Positions 17,699 to 26,921 of a stretch of 64,000 nt of DNA are shown in pieces. The stretch lies in contig NZ_BJYR01000012.1 of NCBI RefSeq assembly GCF_007991615.1, forward strand, positions 124,001 to 188,000. The letters run 5' to 3'. A program made the position numbers and the translations under genes. Source of the DNA: Novosphingobium sediminis. GTDB taxonomy: Bacteria > Pseudomonadota > Alphaproteobacteria > Sphingomonadales > Sphingomonadaceae. Positions within the stretch are counted from its first letter, which is position 1. Each line of letters begins with the position of its first letter. The notes under the pieces were generated by a model. That model searched no databases. It was not told the DNA's origin and saw only the letters and a list, made by a program, of their open reading frames with translations.

Positions 17699-18607
17699 AT
17701 GGCGAGCGGGGCGGTGCAGGATATCGAAGATACCGCTCGCGAGGCTCCGGCCCTGATCCGCTACCTCGACGAAGGCGATTTTGTCACCCGCCGCTACGTG
17801 AGTCAGGGTGCCGAGATGAACACCGGCGAGTACCGCGACCATCCCGTGAAGGTGCGCGACGGGATGCCGCTACGCGATCATTTCAGCCTCGATGTGCACG
17901 GTTTCGTGATCGCCAAACATGCCACCGCGATTGCCGATTTTCATGACAAGGCGGCGGTCGATGCCGGATACCAGCGCGAAGTCGAGGCGCTGGTCGCCCT
18001 GCTGACGGGTGCCGACAGGGTGGCGACGCAGGGCTGGATGATCCGCACCTCCGGCGATCTTTCGGCCCGGGCGCAGGAGAAAGTGGCGGGCTATGTCCAC
18101 GCAGGCGGAATCCAGCCCCCGGCCGGTGAGGCCCATGTCGATTACAACGAACTGACCGGCCAGCGGGCGGCGGCACGGGTCTACGCGCAGGCGTTTCCCG
18201 ATGGTCCGGGCTACCGGCGCTATATCTGCTTCTCGCTGTGGCGCACCTTTTCGCCGGGGCCGCAGGATTGGCCGCTGGCGGTTTGTGACGGGCGTACCGT
18301 CAGCGATGCGGAGACCGCGTCCAACACGCTGTTCGTGGTCGATGAATTCCCGGTGGGCGATGCGCTCACTGCGCCGGTTGAGGGCGAGGACCAGATGATC
18401 GCGGCAACGATCTTCCGCTACCGGCCGCAGCACCGCTGGTGGTATTTCTCCAACATGGCGGCGGACGACGTGCTGCTGTTCAAGTTCCAGGACAGCGACC
18501 ACTCCGTCACATGGCGCTGCCCGCACACCGCTTTCCACGATACGAGCCTGCCCGATGCCCGGGTGCGCGAAAGCATCGAAGTGCGCGGGGTAGCGTTCTT
18601 CGAATAG
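17699..18607 (+). CDS. CmcJ/NvfI (AsaB / GA4-desaturase) family oxygenase
   Basis: A 302-residue protein of the CmcJ/AsaB/NvfI group, mononuclear non-heme iron enzymes that hydroxylate, desaturate or rearrange small molecules in fungal and actinobacterial secondary metabolism. Family-like segments are VRDGMPLRDHFSLDVHGFVI, the histidine/acid stretch AHVDYN (possible iron ligands), FSLWRTF, RWWYFSNMAADDVLLFKFQDS and CPHTAFHDTSLPDARVRESIEVR near the end. The GGAGAAGG before the ATG is good. It closes the plus-strand cluster that begins with kynB and faces the LuxR-type gene with only one base between the stops. The substrate is unknown; kynurenine-derived or indole compounds are guesses from context. 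Confidence 0.82.
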   Translation: MASGAVQDIEDTAREAPALIRYLDEGDFVTRRYVSQGAEMNTGEYRDHPVKVRDGMPLRDHFSLDVHGFVIAKHATAIADFHDKAAVDAGYQREVEALVALLTGADRVATQGWMIRTSGDLSARAQEKVAGYVHAGGIQPPAGEAHVDYNELTGQRAAARVYAQAFPDGPGYRRYICFSLWRTFSPGPQDWPLAVCDGRTVSDAETASNTLFVVDEFPVGDALTAPVEGEDQMIAATIFRYRPQHRWWYFSNMAADDVLLFKFQDSDHSVTWRCPHTAFHDTSLPDARVRESIEVRGVAFFE

Positions 18608-18608
18608 C

Positions 18609-19688
18609 TCAGGCGAGTGCGGCAAGGCCGCTGAGCACTAGCGCGACAAGCTGGGCCTGACCGCTGGTGCCGGTCTTGGCATAGAGCCGCTTCGAATAGT
18701 TCCGCGCGGTTTCCGGGGTCAGGCCGAGGCGGGTGCCGGCTTCAAGGATCGTTTCCCCTTGCGCGACGCCGATGGCAAGCGCGGCCTCTCGCAGGGACAG
18801 GCCGTGGATATCGGCGAGCACTTGCGCGGCATGTGGGCCAAAGGCTTGCGGGGCACGGCGCACAATGCCGATCACGGCTATCGCTTCGAACCCCGGCGGC
18901 GCTGGCCGCAGCAGGAGGAAGCGCTCGCCGACCGGGAGCAGGCGTCGTTCTTCCGGTGCGGCTCCTGCCAGCGCCGTGCAGGCGGTTTCCAGCGCGCGAG
19001 CGGTTTCGGGCATGATCTGCAGGCGGCGCAGCGGTCCGGGGTCTGCGGCAAACGTAAGTTGGCGCTCAGCTTCAGGATCGGCGGCAAGCACTTGCGCGGA
19101 AGCGGTCAGCGCGATTTCGCCGGTGCCGAGCAGCGCCAGGGTGCTTTCGGCCATCGCAGCCCGCAGTTCGCTGCGGCCCAATGCAGCGCGGACGGCAAGA
19201 GCGGCGCCAAGGTGCGGGGCAAGGGCGGCGAGGAGTGCGCTGTCCGCTGCGCCGAGATCCTCGCGCTCGCGGGTGAGGAGTAGCCATGCCTCGCCGCCTC
19301 CCGGGGTGCCGACGCGCACCGCGCGCGCGTGGTTGATCCGCATTGCGCCGAGCGCGGCGCGCTGGGCAGCAAGGGTGGGCTGGGCATCGAAATCGAGCAT
19401 TTCGCCCAGCGTGTAGACGCGGTCCCTGCGCATCACCTTGCCGGGAAACAGGCCAAGCGCGGCAAGGAGCGACAGATCGAGCGGGGGATCGCTTGCGGCA
19501 CGGGCGGCATCTGCACGTACGGTCAACAACGGTGCCGTCTCACCGGTCGGTGCGAGGGCCAGCGCCGCGCGCCGCGCGCCGGTGCGCTGAAGCAGATTGC
19601 CGAGAAAGCGCTGCCATGGCGGGTCTTCCAGCAGACCCTCCATCAGGGGGAGATAAAGCTCGCGTTGATCGGACGAAAGGAATGCCAT
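18609..19688 (-). CDS. LuxR-type (GerE HTH) transcriptional regulator
   Basis: A 359-residue regulator whose last 65 residues form a LuxR/GerE winged helix: LSLREAALAIGVAQGETILEAGTRLGLTPETARNYSKRLYAKTGTSGQAQLVALV. The usual LT.RE entry is altered to LSLREAA. The first 290 residues lack a receiver domain or obvious autoinducer-binding motif and look GAF/PAS-like, so the signal is unknown. Tetratricopeptide repeats are not seen. The ATG at 19688 gives the natural start MAFLSSDQREL after GGGAG. A perfect 16-bp palindrome overlaps its 5' leader. It converges with the CmcJ-like gene and is divergent from cysD; the nearest catabolic cluster is the likely target. Confidence 0.85.
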   Translation of the reverse strand: MAFLSSDQRELYLPLMEGLLEDPPWQRFLGNLLQRTGARRAALALAPTGETAPLLTVRADAARAASDPPLDLSLLAALGLFPGKVMRRDRVYTLGEMLDFDAQPTLAAQRAALGAMRINHARAVRVGTPGGGEAWLLLTREREDLGAADSALLAALAPHLGAALAVRAALGRSELRAAMAESTLALLGTGEIALTASAQVLAADPEAERQLTFAADPGPLRRLQIMPETARALETACTALAGAAPEERRLLPVGERFLLLRPAPPGFEAIAVIGIVRRAPQAFGPHAAQVLADIHGLSLREAALAIGVAQGETILEAGTRLGLTPETARNYSKRLYAKTGTSGQAQLVALVLSGLAALA

Positions 19689-19696
19689 GGCGGTGT

Positions 19697-19712
19697 GCTC
19701 CCATATGGGAGC
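19697..19712. promoter_or_regulatory. 16-bp perfect palindrome in the leader of the LuxR-type gene
   Basis: GCTCCCATATGGGAGC reads the same on both strands. On the minus strand its right half supplies the GGGAG that serves as ribosome binding site for the LuxR-type gene, nine bases before the ATG. A protein bound here, or a hairpin in the mRNA, would block translation or transcription. Autoregulation is the simplest model. It is also within 80 bases of the cysD start. Confidence 0.5.
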
Positions 19713-19773
19713 TTTGTGCTGGCCCGCAAGAGGCCATCTGCACTGACGCAATTCCTGTTACGCGAGAACTGAC

Positions 19774-20703
19774 GTGTCCGATCCTGTTTCGAAGTCGACG
19801 CTCACGCACATCCAGCGGCTTGAGGCCGAGGCGATCCACATCATGCGCGAAGTGGTGGCCGAGGCGACCAATCCGGTAATGCTGTACTCCGTGGGCAAGG
19901 ATAGCGCGGTAATGCTGCACCTCGCGCGCAAGGCGTTCTATCCCAGCCCGCCGCCGTTCCCGCTGCTCCATGTGGACACCACCTGGAAGTTCCAGGCGAT
20001 GTACGAACTGCGCGAGCGGATGGCGAAGGAGAGCGGCATGGAACTGCTCGTCTACCAGAACCCGGAAGCCGCCGAGCGCGGGATCAATCCGTTTGATCAC
20101 GGCGCACTCCACACCGACATGTGGAAGACCGAAGGGCTCAAGCAGGCGCTCGACAAGTATGGCTTCGACGCCGCTTTCGGTGGCGCGCGGCGCGATGAGG
20201 AGAAGAGCCGCGCCAAGGAGCGCATCTTTAGCTTCCGCACCGCCAGCCATGGCTGGGACCCCAAGAACCAGCGCCCGGAGTTGTGGAACATCTACAATGC
20301 CCGCAAAAACAAGGGCGAGAGCATCCGCGTGTTCCCGATCTCGAACTGGACCGAGCTCGATATCTGGCAGTACATCCGCCTCAACGATGTGCCCATCGTG
20401 CCGCTCTATTTCGCGGCCAAGCGCCCGACGTTCGAGTGGGAAGGTGGCCTGTTCATGGCCGACGACTTGCCGCGGCTCGAGAAGGTGCTGGGCTATCGCC
20501 CTGAAATCACCGAGCGTTCGATCCGCTTCCGCACGCTCGGCTGCTTCCCGCTGACAGGCGCGGTGGAGAGCGAGGCGACGACGCTCGATGAAGTGATCCA
20601 GGAAACGCTGCTGACGACGACGAGCGAGCGGCAGGGCCGCGTCATCGACAAGGACGCCGGGGGCGCCGGCATGGAAGTCAAGAAGCAGCAGGGGTATTTC
20701 TGA
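19774..20703 (+). CDS. cysD: Sulfate adenylyltransferase subunit 2
   Basis: ATP sulfurylase small subunit: with CysN it makes adenosine 5'-phosphosulfate (APS) from ATP and sulfate, the first step of sulfate assimilation. It has 309 residues, of the PAPS reductase/adenine-nucleotide alpha-hydrolase fold. The PP-loop is [19 protein letters not shown] at about residues 33-51, and [21 protein letters not shown] and [15 protein letters not shown] are conserved. It starts at GTG 19774 with a poor Shine-Dalgarno; the family start supports it. Its stop and the cysNC ATG share a base (TGATG). Confidence 0.97.
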   Translation: MSDPVSKSTLTHIQRLEAEAIHIMREVVAEATNPVMLYSVGKDSAVMLHLARKAFYPSPPPFPLLHVDTTWKFQAMYELRERMAKESGMELLVYQNPEAAERGINPFDHGALHTDMWKTEGLKQALDKYGFDAAFGGARRDEEKSRAKERIFSFRTASHGWDPKNQRPELWNIYNARKNKGESIRVFPISNWTELDIWQYIRLNDVPIVPLYFAAKRPTFEWEGGLFMADDLPRLEKVLGYRPEITERSIRFRTLGCFPLTGAVESEATTLDEVIQETLLTTTSERQGRVIDKDAGGAGMEVKKQQGYF

Positions 20704-22628
20704 TGTCCAGCAGCGACGTGATCTATCAGACCGAGGCGCTGATTGCCGAGGACATCGCGGCCTACCTCGACGTGCACGAGCACAAGTCGATGCTGCGCTT
20801 CATCACCTGCGGCAGCGTGGATGATGGAAAATCGACGCTGATCGGGCGCTTGCTCTATGATTCGAAGATGATCTTCGAGGATCAGCTCGCAGCGCTCGAA
20901 ACCGACAGCAAGAAGGTCGGCACGCAGGGCGGCGAGATCGACTTCGCTCTGCTGGTCGACGGGCTTGCGGCAGAACGCGAGCAGGGCATCACCATCGACG
21001 TCGCCTACCGCTTCTTCAGCACCGAGAAGCGCAAGTTCATCGTTGCCGACTGCCCGGGCCACGAGCAGTACACGCGCAACATGGTGACCGGCGCGAGTAC
21101 GGCGGACCTCGCGGTGATCCTGATCGACGCGCGCAAGGGCGTGCTGACGCAGACGCGGCGGCACTCCTACCTCGCGCACCTCATCGGCATCCGCCACATC
21201 GTGCTGGCGGTGAACAAGATGGACCTGATCGGCTACGATCAGGCGCGGTATGACGCGATTGTCGCTGACTACTCTGCGTTTGCCGCGAGCATCGGGATCG
21301 AGGCGTTCACCGCGATGCCGATCTCGGGCTTCAAGGGCGACAACATCACCGCGCTCAGCGAGAACACCCCGTGGTATTCCGGCCCGACGCTGATGGGTCA
21401 TCTGGAATCCGTCGAAGTGAACACCGCAGCCGAGGCGGCGGGCGTTTTCCGCATGCCGGTTCAGTGGGTGAACCGCCCGAACCTCGATTTCCGGGGCTTC
21501 TCGGGCCTCATTGCCAACGGCACCGTGCGCAAGGGCGATCACGTGCGCGTGCTGCCTTCGGGCAAGACCAGCACCGTGACGCGGATCGTGACGCTGGACG
21601 GCGATCTGGAGGAAGCGGTGGCCGGCCAATCGATCACGCTCTGCCTCGCGGACGAAATCGATTGCTCGCGCGGCGATGTCCTCGCCGCCGCCGATGCACC
21701 GCCGCAGGTGGCCGATCAGTTCGAGACGAGCCTCGTGTGGATGGCCGATGAGCCGCTCGTGCCCGGCCGCGCCTATTGGCTCAAGCTCGCCAGCCAGACC
21801 GTTTCGGTCACCGTCTCGCAGCCCAAGTGCACCATCAATGTCAACACGATGGAGCGCCTTGCCGCCAAGACGCTTGAACTCAATGCGATTGGCGTTGCGG
21901 AAATCACCACGGACCGTCCTATCGTGTTCGAGCCCTATGGCGAAAGCCGCACGCTCGGCGGGTTCATCCTGATCGACAAAATCAGCAACGCAACCGTTGC
22001 GGCGGGCATGCTCAATTTCAGCCTGCGCCGCGCGCAGAATGTGCACTGGCAGGCGCTCGATGTGACGCGTGAAGCACATGCGCGGCTCAAGGGCCAGAGC
22101 CCGGCGGTGCTGTGGTTCACGGGCCTGTCTGGCTCGGGCAAGTCGACCATTGCCAATCTCGTCGAGAAGAAGCTCCACGCGCTCGGCAAGCACACGTTCC
22201 TGCTCGATGGCGACAACGTGCGCCACGGGCTCAACAAGGACCTCGGCTTCACCGAGGCCGACCGCATCGAGAACATCCGCCGCGTGGGCGAGGTGGCGCG
22301 CCTGATGACCGATGCAGGGCTCATCGTGCTGACCGCCTTCATCAGCCCGTTCCGCGCCGAGCGGGATATCGTCCGCGCGATGCTGCCCGAAGACGAGTTC
22401 TTCGAGGTATTCATCGATACGCCGCTTGAGGAAGCCGAGCGGCGCGACGTTAAGGGGCTCTACAAGAAGGCCCGGAGCGGAGCGCTCAAGAACTTCACCG
22501 GGATCGACAGCCCCTACGAAGCACCGGAAAACCCCGAGATCCGCGTGGACACGATGCGCGAAACCCCCGAAGAGGCGGCTGAGCGGATTGTGGCGCTGAT
22601 TATCGGCGACTGGATGCCGATCATCTGA
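20703..22628 (+). CDS. cysNC: Bifunctional sulfate adenylyltransferase subunit 1 / APS kinase
   Basis: A 641-residue fusion. The N-terminal part is CysN, an EF-Tu-like GTPase whose GTP hydrolysis drives APS formation: GSVDDGKST at residues 37-45, [12 protein letters not shown] and NKMD follow, then two beta-barrel domains. The C-terminal part, from about residue 460, is the APS kinase CysC with P-loop GLSGSGKST at 474-482, [10 protein letters not shown] and [10 protein letters not shown]. It turns APS into PAPS. Fused cysNC is common in alphaproteobacteria. It is coupled to cysD. PAPS/APS reductase and sulfite reductase genes are not in the window. Confidence 0.97.
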   Translation: MSSSDVIYQTEALIAEDIAAYLDVHEHKSMLRFITCGSVDDGKSTLIGRLLYDSKMIFEDQLAALETDSKKVGTQGGEIDFALLVDGLAAEREQGITIDVAYRFFSTEKRKFIVADCPGHEQYTRNMVTGASTADLAVILIDARKGVLTQTRRHSYLAHLIGIRHIVLAVNKMDLIGYDQARYDAIVADYSAFAASIGIEAFTAMPISGFKGDNITALSENTPWYSGPTLMGHLESVEVNTAAEAAGVFRMPVQWVNRPNLDFRGFSGLIANGTVRKGDHVRVLPSGKTSTVTRIVTLDGDLEEAVAGQSITLCLADEIDCSRGDVLAAADAPPQVADQFETSLVWMADEPLVPGRAYWLKLASQTVSVTVSQPKCTINVNTMERLAAKTLELNAIGVAEITTDRPIVFEPYGESRTLGGFILIDKISNATVAAGMLNFSLRRAQNVHWQALDVTREAHARLKGQSPAVLWFTGLSGSGKSTIANLVEKKLHALGKHTFLLDGDNVRHGLNKDLGFTEADRIENIRRVGEVARLMTDAGLIVLTAFISPFRAERDIVRAMLPEDEFFEVFIDTPLEEAERRDVKGLYKKARSGALKNFTGIDSPYEAPENPEIRVDTMRETPEEAAERIVALIIGDWMPII

Positions 22629-22656
22629 CGAGTACAGGGGCCCAAGGGACGAGCCG

Positions 22657-23391
22657 ATGGACGATATCGAACTGGCGCGGCATCTGGCTGCGGGCGCCGC
22701 GCGGATCCTCATGGAACTGCGCAGCGCCGGCACGCATGAAGGCAAGGCACTTGGTGCGGAAGGCGATCTTCGCGCCAATGCGTGGCTGATGGCCGAAGTC
22801 GCGGCGCATCGGCCGGAGGATGGCGTCCTTTCCGAAGAGACGCAGGACACGCTCGAACGCCTCGCAAAATCGCGCGTGTGGATCATCGATCCGCTCGATG
22901 GCACGCGCGAATATGGCGAGGGTCGCAGCGACTGGGCGGTGCATGTCGGGCTGGCGGTGGACGGCGTTGCCACGCTGGGCGCGGTGGCGCTCCCGGGGCT
23001 TGATATCGTGCTCGATAGCGGTGCGCCGCAGCCCTTGCCGCCGATGGCACAGACCCCGCGCCTGCTGGTGAGCCGGACCCGGCCGGCGCATGAAGCGGTC
23101 GAGGTGGCGAAGATGCTCGGCGGCGAACTGGTGCCGATGGGTTCGGCCGGGGCCAAGGCCATGGCGGTCGTCCGCGGGGAAGCGGAAATCTACCTTCATT
23201 CGGGCGGGCAGTACGAGTGGGACAACTGCGCGCCGGTTGCCGTAGCTGCAGCCGCGGGCCTCCACGTGTCGCGCATTGATGGCTCGCCGCTCGTCTACAA
23301 CAACCGCGATACCTACTTGCCTGACCTCCTCATTTGCCGCCAGGAATGGGCCGAACGAGTCCTTGGTGCCGTTACGGCAATCGAGGCTTGA
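22657..23391 (+). CDS. cysQ: 3'(2'),5'-bisphosphate nucleotidase
   Basis: Inositol-monophosphatase-fold enzyme of 244 residues that removes the 3'-phosphate from PAP (and PAPS), preventing build-up during sulfate assimilation. The metal-site motifs are LSEETQD (about residues 55-61) and DPLDGTREYGEG (about 79-90), with YEWDNCAPVAVAAAAGL as the C-terminal WD motif. It follows cysNC by 28 bases and almost surely shares the transcript. It is slightly shorter than E. coli CysQ but keeps all metal-binding acids. Confidence 0.94.
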   Translation: MDDIELARHLAAGAARILMELRSAGTHEGKALGAEGDLRANAWLMAEVAAHRPEDGVLSEETQDTLERLAKSRVWIIDPLDGTREYGEGRSDWAVHVGLAVDGVATLGAVALPGLDIVLDSGAPQPLPPMAQTPRLLVSRTRPAHEAVEVAKMLGGELVPMGSAGAKAMAVVRGEAEIYLHSGGQYEWDNCAPVAVAAAAGLHVSRIDGSPLVYNNRDTYLPDLLICRQEWAERVLGAVTAIEA

Positions 23392-23425
23392 CCGTCTTTG
23401 GGTTTGCGGACACGGGTTGCAACCG

Positions 23426-23911
23426 ATGATCGATCCTCGCCAGTTCCGTGACGTGCTCGGTGCCTACCCCACCGGCGTATGCGTAATCACCGCGCTCTCC
23501 GAATCGGGTGAGCGCTTCGGCCTTGTTGTCGGCTCGTTCACGTCGATCTCGCTCGATCCCGCGCTGGTCGGCTTTTTCCCCGACAAGCGCTCCGGCACGT
23601 GGCCGAAGATCGAGGCGACGGGCCGCTTCTGCGTCAATGTGCTGGGCGCCGATCAGCTTTCGCTGTGCCGCCGTTTTGCCGCGCGGGCGGAAGACAAGTT
23701 TGCAGAGCTTGCGCATAGCCTCAGCCCGGCGGGCCTGCCGGTGCTCGACAATGCGATCGCGTGGATCGACTGCACGATCGAGCGCGTGACCGAAGTGGGC
23801 GATCACTGGCTGGTTGTCGGCGCGGTCGAAGCGCTCGGCAAGGAAGGCGCGGGCAACCCGCTGCTGTTCTTCCGCGGCCAGTACCACGATCTCGCGCTGC
23901 TGGTGGATTGA
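23426..23911 (+). CDS. Flavin reductase-like FMN-binding protein
   Basis: A 161-residue split-barrel flavoprotein (HpaC/RutF-like). FRDVLGAYPTGVCVITA, VGSFTSISLDPALVGFFP and RFCVNVLGADQ are typical FMN- and NADH-binding segments, and FFRGQYHDL closes the fold. Such proteins supply reduced flavin to two-component monooxygenases. No partner oxygenase is next to it. Start ATG 23426 gives the family N-terminus MIDPRQFRDV; the ribosome binding site is poor. It follows cysQ by 34 bases and may be co-transcribed. Confidence 0.9.
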   Translation: MIDPRQFRDVLGAYPTGVCVITALSESGERFGLVVGSFTSISLDPALVGFFPDKRSGTWPKIEATGRFCVNVLGADQLSLCRRFAARAEDKFAELAHSLSPAGLPVLDNAIAWIDCTIERVTEVGDHWLVVGAVEALGKEGAGNPLLFFRGQYHDLALLVD

Positions 23912-23960
23912 TCCGGCAAGTCTACCGACTGGTAGAAAATTTTGTAGTTCGGGTTCCAGT

Positions 23961-23974
23961 TTGATTTCGGTCAA
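23961..23974 (+). promoter_or_regulatory. FNR-box-like site upstream of the FNR-type regulator
   Basis: TTGAT-TTCG-GTCAA matches the FNR/FixK consensus TTGAT-N4-ATCAA at nine of ten positions. It is 190 bases before the start of the FNR-type gene and 50 bases beyond the flavin reductase stop. This fits autoregulation, which is common for FNR/FixK proteins. Confidence 0.6.
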
Positions 23975-24163
23975 GGATCGTACCCGCCGCGCCTGCCAGA
24001 AGGATGGGGCGCGGAAGGACCGGCTGTCATTCCCCCTTCCGCCGATTTCTCCCCGACTTTGGGCGGCGAGCACCCCTCGCCGCCCTCTTTTCGTTATGTT
24101 TTTTGGCAGGCTAGACGGATGCGTGATTGCCGCAGACCTTTCCGGCTGGTAGAACCGGAACGG

Positions 24164-24859
24164 ATGAGCGCCTGTGACACTTGCATAGTCCGCAATCGGG
24201 CGATTTGCGCCGGTCTCGAACACCCCGAGATTACGGCACTCAGCGCTATGGGCCGTCGCCGCTCCGTTTCTGCCGGTGAGCCGCTGATCTGGGAGGACGA
24301 CGACTCGCTCCTCGTCGCCAACGTGATCGAAGGCGTTCTCAAGCTCACCACAAGCACTGCCGATGGCCGCGAACAGATCGTCGGCGTGGCCTACCCGTCG
24401 GATTTCATCGGCCGCCCCTTTGGCCAGACGAGCGCCGCCAGCGTCGTCGCGCTCACCGATGCGCGGGTCTGCGTGTTCGCACGCAACGATTTCGACCGCT
24501 TCGCGCGCGAACATCCGGAATTGGAGCACAAGCTGCTCGAACGCACGCTGGCCGAGCTCGACCGTACCCGCGCGTGGATGATGCCGCTGGGCCGCAAGAG
24601 CGCGCCGGAAAAGATCGCAACCTTCCTGCTCGATATGTCTGAACGCCTCGCCGACAATGGCTGCATGGCGCACACGGGGCCGGCGCGGAACTTCACGCTG
24701 CCATTCTCGCGGCAGCAGGTGGCAGATCTCCTTGGCCTGACCATCGAGACTGTCAGCCGCCAGTTTACCAAGCTCAAGGCCGATGGTGTCGTTGCGCTGC
24801 CAGGTCGGCGCGATGTCGAGATACTCGACCGGAGCGCGCTGGAAATGCTCGCGGGCTAA
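24164..24859 (+). CDS. fnrL: FNR/FnrL-type oxygen-sensing transcriptional regulator
   Basis: A 231-residue CRP/FNR regulator. The N-terminus SACDTCIVRNRAICAGL gives C4, C7 and C15, and C103 (DARVCVFARND) supplies the fourth cysteine. This is the pattern of proteins that hold an oxygen-labile [4Fe-4S] cluster. The effector-type beta-roll spans roughly 25-125, a dimer helix follows, and the HTH is FSRQQVADLLGLTIETVSRQFTKL, with the E-x-x-S-R recognition signature for TTGAT half-sites. It should activate genes at low oxygen. A perfect FNR box lies before ccoN 2.8 kb downstream. ATG 24164 matches the cysteine-rich start; earlier in-frame ATGs extend into non-conserved sequence. Confidence 0.92.
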   Translation: MSACDTCIVRNRAICAGLEHPEITALSAMGRRRSVSAGEPLIWEDDDSLLVANVIEGVLKLTTSTADGREQIVGVAYPSDFIGRPFGQTSAASVVALTDARVCVFARNDFDRFAREHPELEHKLLERTLAELDRTRAWMMPLGRKSAPEKIATFLLDMSERLADNGCMAHTGPARNFTLPFSRQQVADLLGLTIETVSRQFTKLKADGVVALPGRRDVEILDRSALEMLAG

Positions 24860-25881
24860 GCCGTGGCCGCCTCGTGCCGGCGGCACCATCCACTGATAAG
24901 CGGCAAGTAGCGCTCGGGCGCATCGCGCAGGATCGCATGCGCGGCACCTGAAATCGTGCGGTACTGTGCACCAGACACCCTGCGGGCAAAGCCCGCGACG
25001 GTGGCGGGGCGCGCTTCGTCATGTTCTCCCGCAACGAACAGCGTGCGGCGGCCATCGAGCCGGGCCAGCAGCGGTTCGCCATCATAATCGCGCAAAGTGC
25101 CGGTGGCGCGAAATTCGACCGGGCCCCACATTCCGTTGTAGACAGCTTCGCCGGCGTTTGGCGGCATTGTCTTGCGATAGTCGGCGATGCGTGGATCGCC
25201 CGGCGTGCGCCAGACGTGGCGGATCAGATAGGCTTCGTCCGCCGCAACGCACTGATCGGAACTGGGACGAACGGCGCCCTCGCAGGCATCGAGGGTGGCG
25301 CGCCACTGTGCGGGAAGTTCCCGGCGCAGCACATTGGCATCGGCGATCCAGCTGCGGGTCGACACGAGCGGCGACTGGATGATGAGGCCAGCCAGCGCGG
25401 CGGGGCGGCGCGCGCCATATTCCAGCGCGAGCGTGCCGCCCCAGCTGCCGCCGCCGAGGTGCCAGCGCTCGACGCCAAGCGCGCGGCGAACCGCGTCGAT
25501 CTCGTCGACAAAACGCTCCACCCGCCAGTTGCGCGGATCGGCGGGCGCGTCCGAGCGGCCGCTGTCGAGCTGGTCGTAGAGTATGATCGCTCGCTCTTCG
25601 GCAAGCGCTGTCAGCGCCAGAAGCCCGGCGTGGCCACTGCCCGGGCCGCCGTGGAGGTAGACGAGCGGAAGGCGCGGGCCAGAAAGGTCACCGTTGATGC
25701 GGACGTAAAGCCGCCCGCCTTCGACCGGGACCATGAGTTCACGATCGGGCTTGAGCTGCAAGGGCAGGGCAGGGCGGGTTTCTGCACCCGCGGCAATCGT
25801 GGGCGCCACAAGCGCGGCCAGGCCGGAGCCGATGAGGGCTCGGCGGGTCAAGAGCGGGGCGGGAAGCTGCATTCCATGCAT
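24856..25881 (-). CDS. Exported alpha/beta hydrolase, proline iminopeptidase (S33) type
   Basis: About 341 residues. A twin-arginine motif LTRRALIGSGLAAL near residue 12 precedes a hydrophobic stretch and an AAGAE cleavage region, so Tat export is likely. The hydrolase domain has the oxyanion motif YLHGGPGSGH, the nucleophile elbow GGGSWGGT with serine, an acid in AGEHDEARP and the histidine in GAAHAIL. This is the arrangement of S33 prolyl aminopeptidases. Two close ATGs are possible (25881 and 25872); neither has a clear ribosome binding site. It is convergent with the FNR gene and the stops overlap by four bases. Confidence 0.85.
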   Translation of the reverse strand: MHGMQLPAPLLTRRALIGSGLAALVAPTIAAGAETRPALPLQLKPDRELMVPVEGGRLYVRINGDLSGPRLPLVYLHGGPGSGHAGLLALTALAEERAIILYDQLDSGRSDAPADPRNWRVERFVDEIDAVRRALGVERWHLGGGSWGGTLALEYGARRPAALAGLIIQSPLVSTRSWIADANVLRRELPAQWRATLDACEGAVRPSSDQCVAADEAYLIRHVWRTPGDPRIADYRKTMPPNAGEAVYNGMWGPVEFRATGTLRDYDGEPLLARLDGRRTLFVAGEHDEARPATVAGFARRVSGAQYRTISGAAHAILRDAPERYLPLISGWCRRHEAATA

Positions 25882-26057
25882 AGAGCCGGGGATGCGGCGT
25901 GATGCAAGAGCGGTCACCCTGAAGCGCATCAACGCTGAACGCATCGACGGGCGGTTAGCGCGGCCGAAGCCTGCTCACCGCCCGCCGCCCCCCGGGGGGA
26001 CCGCACTGCCGCTGCGGGGAGGGTCGGAGGCCATCCGCAGTCCGGCAGTGCAATGGA

Positions 26058-26741
26058 TCAGAAGCGGTAAGAAACGCCCGCGCTGACGATCCACGCGTTG
26101 ACATCGTGGCGCGTGGTCAGGGCTTCGACACCGCTGGCGGTGAAGAAGTGCGCGGTGGTCTTCATCCAGTACTTCTTGGCATCGAGAGTGAGCCCATAGC
26201 CTTTCGTTCCGAGCGGAACATCGACACCGGCCTGGACGACGGCGCCAAGTTCGTTCGACAGGCGGACGCGGGCGGCGCCAAGCGCAGCCGCAGCCGCGCC
26301 AGGGCGTTCAGCAAGCCACAGGTGCAGCGACGGGCCGACGCCGATGTACGGTTTGATCCCGCCGGGAAGTGGCAGGTGATACTTCAGCGTCACGGTTGCC
26401 GGGATCAGGATCGCATGATCGACGATAGCCGCACCCGCAAGGGCACCCGCTCCCGTGACATGGTGAGCGCTGGTGCAGCAGATCGTCTCGGCCGAGATGT
26501 TCTTCGTGAAGAAGTATTCGATCGCCACCGTGGGAACGACATTGTCGTTGGCCTTGGTCTGCGATCCGGCGGGCAGGCCGATGAGGTCCTTCTCGACGCG
26601 GGTGATCTTGCCATCAGGCAGCACGGCCGAACCGAGCACCTTGATCTGCCATTTGCCATCAGTGGAACCAGCATGAGCAGGAGCAGCGAAGGCGGTGGCA
26701 GCGAAAGCTGCGGCGATCGCGGCAGCAGGAAGTTTCTTCAT
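26058..26741 (-). CDS. ompW: OmpW-family outer membrane protein
   Basis: A 227-residue eight-stranded barrel with a signal peptide MKKLPAAAIAAAFAATAFAA cleaved after AHA. Family-like segments are GKWQIKVLGSAVLPDGKI, VVPTVAIEYFFTKNISAET, VTLKYHLP, IKPYIGVGPSLHLW and the C-terminal aromatic residue in AGVSYRF. OmpW proteins make a narrow hydrophobic channel; in enterobacteria ompW is induced by FNR. Here it is divergent from ccoN and shares the 268-base region with the perfect FNR box. Start ATG 26741 follows GAGGGAG. An unusual CC pair lies in loop ETICCTSAHH. Confidence 0.92.
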   Translation of the reverse strand: MKKLPAAAIAAAFAATAFAAPAHAGSTDGKWQIKVLGSAVLPDGKITRVEKDLIGLPAGSQTKANDNVVPTVAIEYFFTKNISAETICCTSAHHVTGAGALAGAAIVDHAILIPATVTLKYHLPLPGGIKPYIGVGPSLHLWLAERPGAAAAALGAARVRLSNELGAVVQAGVDVPLGTKGYGLTLDAKKYWMKTTAHFFTASGVEALTTRHDVNAWIVSAGVSYRF

Positions 26742-26921
26742 GAGCTGGGGCTCCCTCAAAGCTGCGGATGTCCTACCCCTCGCAGGACTGCATGTGACCG
26801 CAGCACACTGTCCCAATGGCGCGATGACGCACTCGCAACATTGACGAAGCGCAAATCGCGACAAGAAAAAATAACCGATTCGGATAATGAAATCTGACCC
26901 TTCGCGAAACAGCTGACTGAA

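Noticed and set aside
20493..23162. 889-codon open frame on the minus strand opposite cysNC/cysQ
   Set aside because: It lies wholly antisense to well-conserved sulfate assimilation genes and has His/Asp/Arg-rich low-complexity sequence typical of the complementary strand in high-G+C DNA.
25976..26040. G/C-rich palindromic stretch between the S33 hydrolase and ompW as a terminator
   Set aside because: CCCCCCGGGGGG is a short simple palindrome with no T-run and no match to the other tract repeats.
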